Source: Ipomoea triloba | Taxonomy: Eukaryota > Streptophyta > Magnoliopsida > Solanales > Convolvulaceae | Reading direction: 5' to 3' | DNA length: 64,000 bases | NCBI RefSeq assembly: GCF_003576645.1 | Contig: NC_044922.1 | Span: 8,123,657-8,187,656, forward strand | Shown here: positions 61,866 to 64,000 of the stretch, piece after piece | Layout: every line of letters starts with the position of its first letter | Numbering within the stretch: position 1 is the first letter of the stretch | The notes under the pieces: generated by a model | Told to the model about the DNA's origin: nothing | What the model saw: the letters and a program-made list of their open reading frames with translations, nothing else | The model's database searches: none | Program-made: the position numbers and the translations under genes

Positions 61866-64000
61866 NTCCTCCGGTGTCTTTGAATAGACCAAGATATCAT
61901 CTATAAATGCCACAACGAATTTATCCAAATATGGGAGGAAAATTCGATTCATCATGTACATAAAGGTTCCTGGGGCGTTAGTCACTCCAAATGGCATAAC
62001 CGTAAATTCATAGTGTCCGTATCTTGTTCGAAATGCCGTCTTAGGCACATCCCTCTCTGCAACTCGCACTTGGTGATACCCTGATCGTAAGTCAATCTTT
62101 GAAAATACGCCCGCTCCTTTCAACTGATCAAACAAATCATCGATCCTCGGCAACGGGTACTTGTTCTTTACTGTGACTCGATTAAGTTCTCTATAATCGA
62201 TACACAGTCTAAGACTCCCATCCTTCTTCTTAACGAATAACACCGGTGCACCCCAAGGCGATACACTCGGCCTAATAAATCCCTTCTCTAGTAATCCCGC
62301 CAATTGTGCCTTCAATTCCTCCATCTCTTTAGGTGCCATTCGATAAGTCGCTTTCGAGATAGGTGAGGTTCCTGGTACCAAATCGATGGTGAATTCCACT
62401 TCTCTCTCTGGCGGCATTTTCGTAAGATCGCCAGGGAATACGTCAGGAAATTCGCACACGATCGGAATTCGATCGATCTCTAGTTCTTCTCCTTCGACAC
62501 CTTGCACTAAACAAAGATATACTTCGCATCCCTGGTGTGCGTACTTCTTCAATTTCTGTGTCGTCAACAAGCTTGACTCAGGTTGCCTGTCAATTCCCCG
62601 ATATGTTATCCTCCTTCCTTTCGGTCCTCGTAGGACGACCTTTCGTTCGTTGCACAAGATTTGTGCTTTGTACTCATTCAACCAATCCATCCCGAGCACT
62701 ACATCAATGCCCTCAAGTTCAAAACGAACGAGGTTTCCAGGACAATTAGATCCGGCTATCTCTATTATAACGTTCTCGTAACCATCTCTACAGGCTACTA
62801 TTATTCCTGAGGCAGTTTTGACATTTAGATCTAACTCAATAGTAGGCTTTAAATTCAATCTATCAGCAAATGTAGATGATATAAACGAGTTGGTAGCTCC
62901 TGTGTCAAATAGCACTAATCCAGGTACTGAGTTTATGAAAAATGTACCAGTTACGGCGTCGCCAGCTTGAGCCTGAGTGCTGTTGATGACGTAGATTCTA
63001 CCTTGGTTCCCCGTACTGCTCTCTCCCATCACTTGTTTTCCTTTATGATTGGAGCTCGGTGGGGTGTTCACGGGTCTTCCCAAATTTGCTGGTTGGAAGT
63101 TAGTTCGTCTCATTTCTGTCCCAGCAGGCTTCTGACCATTGTTCCCGTTGAATCTTCTCCCTTGGTTCATATTTTGCAGAGTTTTCTGTGGGCTGTCTAT
63201 TTGTCTTTGGCACTCAAAAGACTTGTGCCCAAAAAGACCACACGTGTAACATTTAACTTTCATCCCTTGACAATTTTCCCCGGGATGAATTCTTCCGCAC
63301 CATCGACAAGTAAAACGATTTCCCCAATTGATTCCTTCCCTTCCCTTGCCGGTTGTTGGAGTAAAACTTCCTAGATTCACCTTCTTGTTTACTGCCGAGA
63401 ACCTCTGTGGTTTATTATCAGCCTTTCTTTTGCTTCGGCCGTAAACCTCCTGCTGATCTAGATACACCTGATAATGATCCGAGGCTCTATCATATGCTTC
63501 TTTCAAAGTAGAGCACATAAACGGCTCGATCATTCCTCTTATGCTCCAGTCCAATCCCCGAACAAACCTTCTTGCCTTGCTTGCCTCGTCAGGTACAATT
63601 TCCTGAGCAAAACGCATTAGTTCCACATATTGATCATGGTATTCTTGAATTGTTGTTCCCTTCTGTTTCAGTCGAAGAAACTCCTCGCATTTAATCCCTT
63701 TTATGCGCTCGGTATAAAATTGCCCCCTCAATTCCACTTTGAACTCTTCCCAGCCAAACTCTGGGTCTTGTAGTAGATCAGGTCCAACTGTTGACCACCA
63801 GTTGTCAGCAGCTTTCGTCAAGTAGTACACTGCAGAAGGCACTCGCTGATTCGCAGGACAATTCACTGCGTTAAGTAACTTGTCAAACGTCCGAATCCAC
63901 TCTTCTAAGATCACCGGGTCTTTTTCCCCGGCGTAGTATGGCGGTTGCCGGTTTGCTATAGACTTAGCGATATCGACCCGTGGTTGTCCCTGATTCTGGT
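61866..64000 (-). CDS. Ty3/gypsy gag-pol, partial (gag, zinc knuckles, protease, reverse transcriptase)
   Basis: One minus-strand frame is open from the right window edge to 61866. Counting from the Met at 63914: gag capsid-like region 1-190 ([20 protein letters not shown]), a [13 protein letters not shown] knuckle 203-215, a canonical CCHC knuckle [14 protein letters not shown] 222-235, protease [10 protein letters not shown] near 335, and reverse transcriptase about 510-680 with [13 protein letters not shown] and [10 protein letters not shown]. The frame has no stop, so it is young or recently active. It ends abruptly after SKTPE at the N at 61865; RNase H and integrase are absent here. The type resembles chromoviruses of the Tekay/Del group. 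The true start lies beyond 64000. Confidence 0.9.

Overview
The window reads as nuclear DNA of a flowering plant, almost certainly a eudicot. It is AT-rich, its genes have many introns with plant splice signals, and it carries plant-type LTR retrotransposons, MITEs and a plant Harbinger transposase. Some mobile-element sequences feel asterid-like (possibly Convolvulaceae), but that is only an impression. It is a draft assembly: a 748-base N run at 26732-27479 and single Ns at 31527 and 61865, all in repeats.

Three intact host genes can be read exon by exon. (1) A minus-strand gene at 19765-23952 encodes a 1219-residue protein with an N-terminal RING and TRAF-type zinc finger, a long Gln/Pro-rich middle and a C-terminal C2H2 finger. 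(2) A plus-strand gene at 33807-40187 encodes a cytosolic enolase of the ENO3 type (13 exons, 474 residues), with a small non-autonomous LTR element in intron 6. (3) A minus-strand gene at 40716-42270 encodes PCNA (4 exons, 264 residues), with E2F-like sites and a telo-box upstream. ENO3 and PCNA converge tail to tail, about 530 bp apart. A broken plant MraY homologue lies at 58360-59547.

The rest is mostly mobile DNA. 1-8001: a minus-strand, LARD-like Athila/Tat-type element whose two LTRs look identical over 807 bp; its left LTR is cut by another element at the window edge. 8002-9977: a decayed transposon-type ORF. 10.9-18.9 kb: foldback elements, MITEs and simple repeats. 25.2-31.9 kb: a foldback minisatellite, a SINE and a decayed chromovirus with nested MITEs. 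32.0-33.4 kb: a LINE 3' part ending about 450 bp before ENO3. 43.4-45.0 kb: an LTR-like element with inverted ends. 46.5-56.1 kb: a PIF/Harbinger element (Myb-like ORF1 plus DDE transposase) inflated from roughly 2.7 kb to 9.5 kb by two solo LTRs, nested MULE foldbacks, a SINE and a Stowaway MITE, most with readable target-site duplications. 60.4-64.0 kb: a minus-strand Ty3/gypsy element with an open gag-protease-RT frame running off the right edge.

I saw no tRNA, rRNA or CRISPR array and no clearly new gene system. The most notable items are changed catalytic residues in the enolase, an apparent internal copy of an LTR promoter module in the first retroelement, the stacked insertions in the Harbinger transposase, and a 22-bp foldback array just upstream of the RING/TRAF gene.
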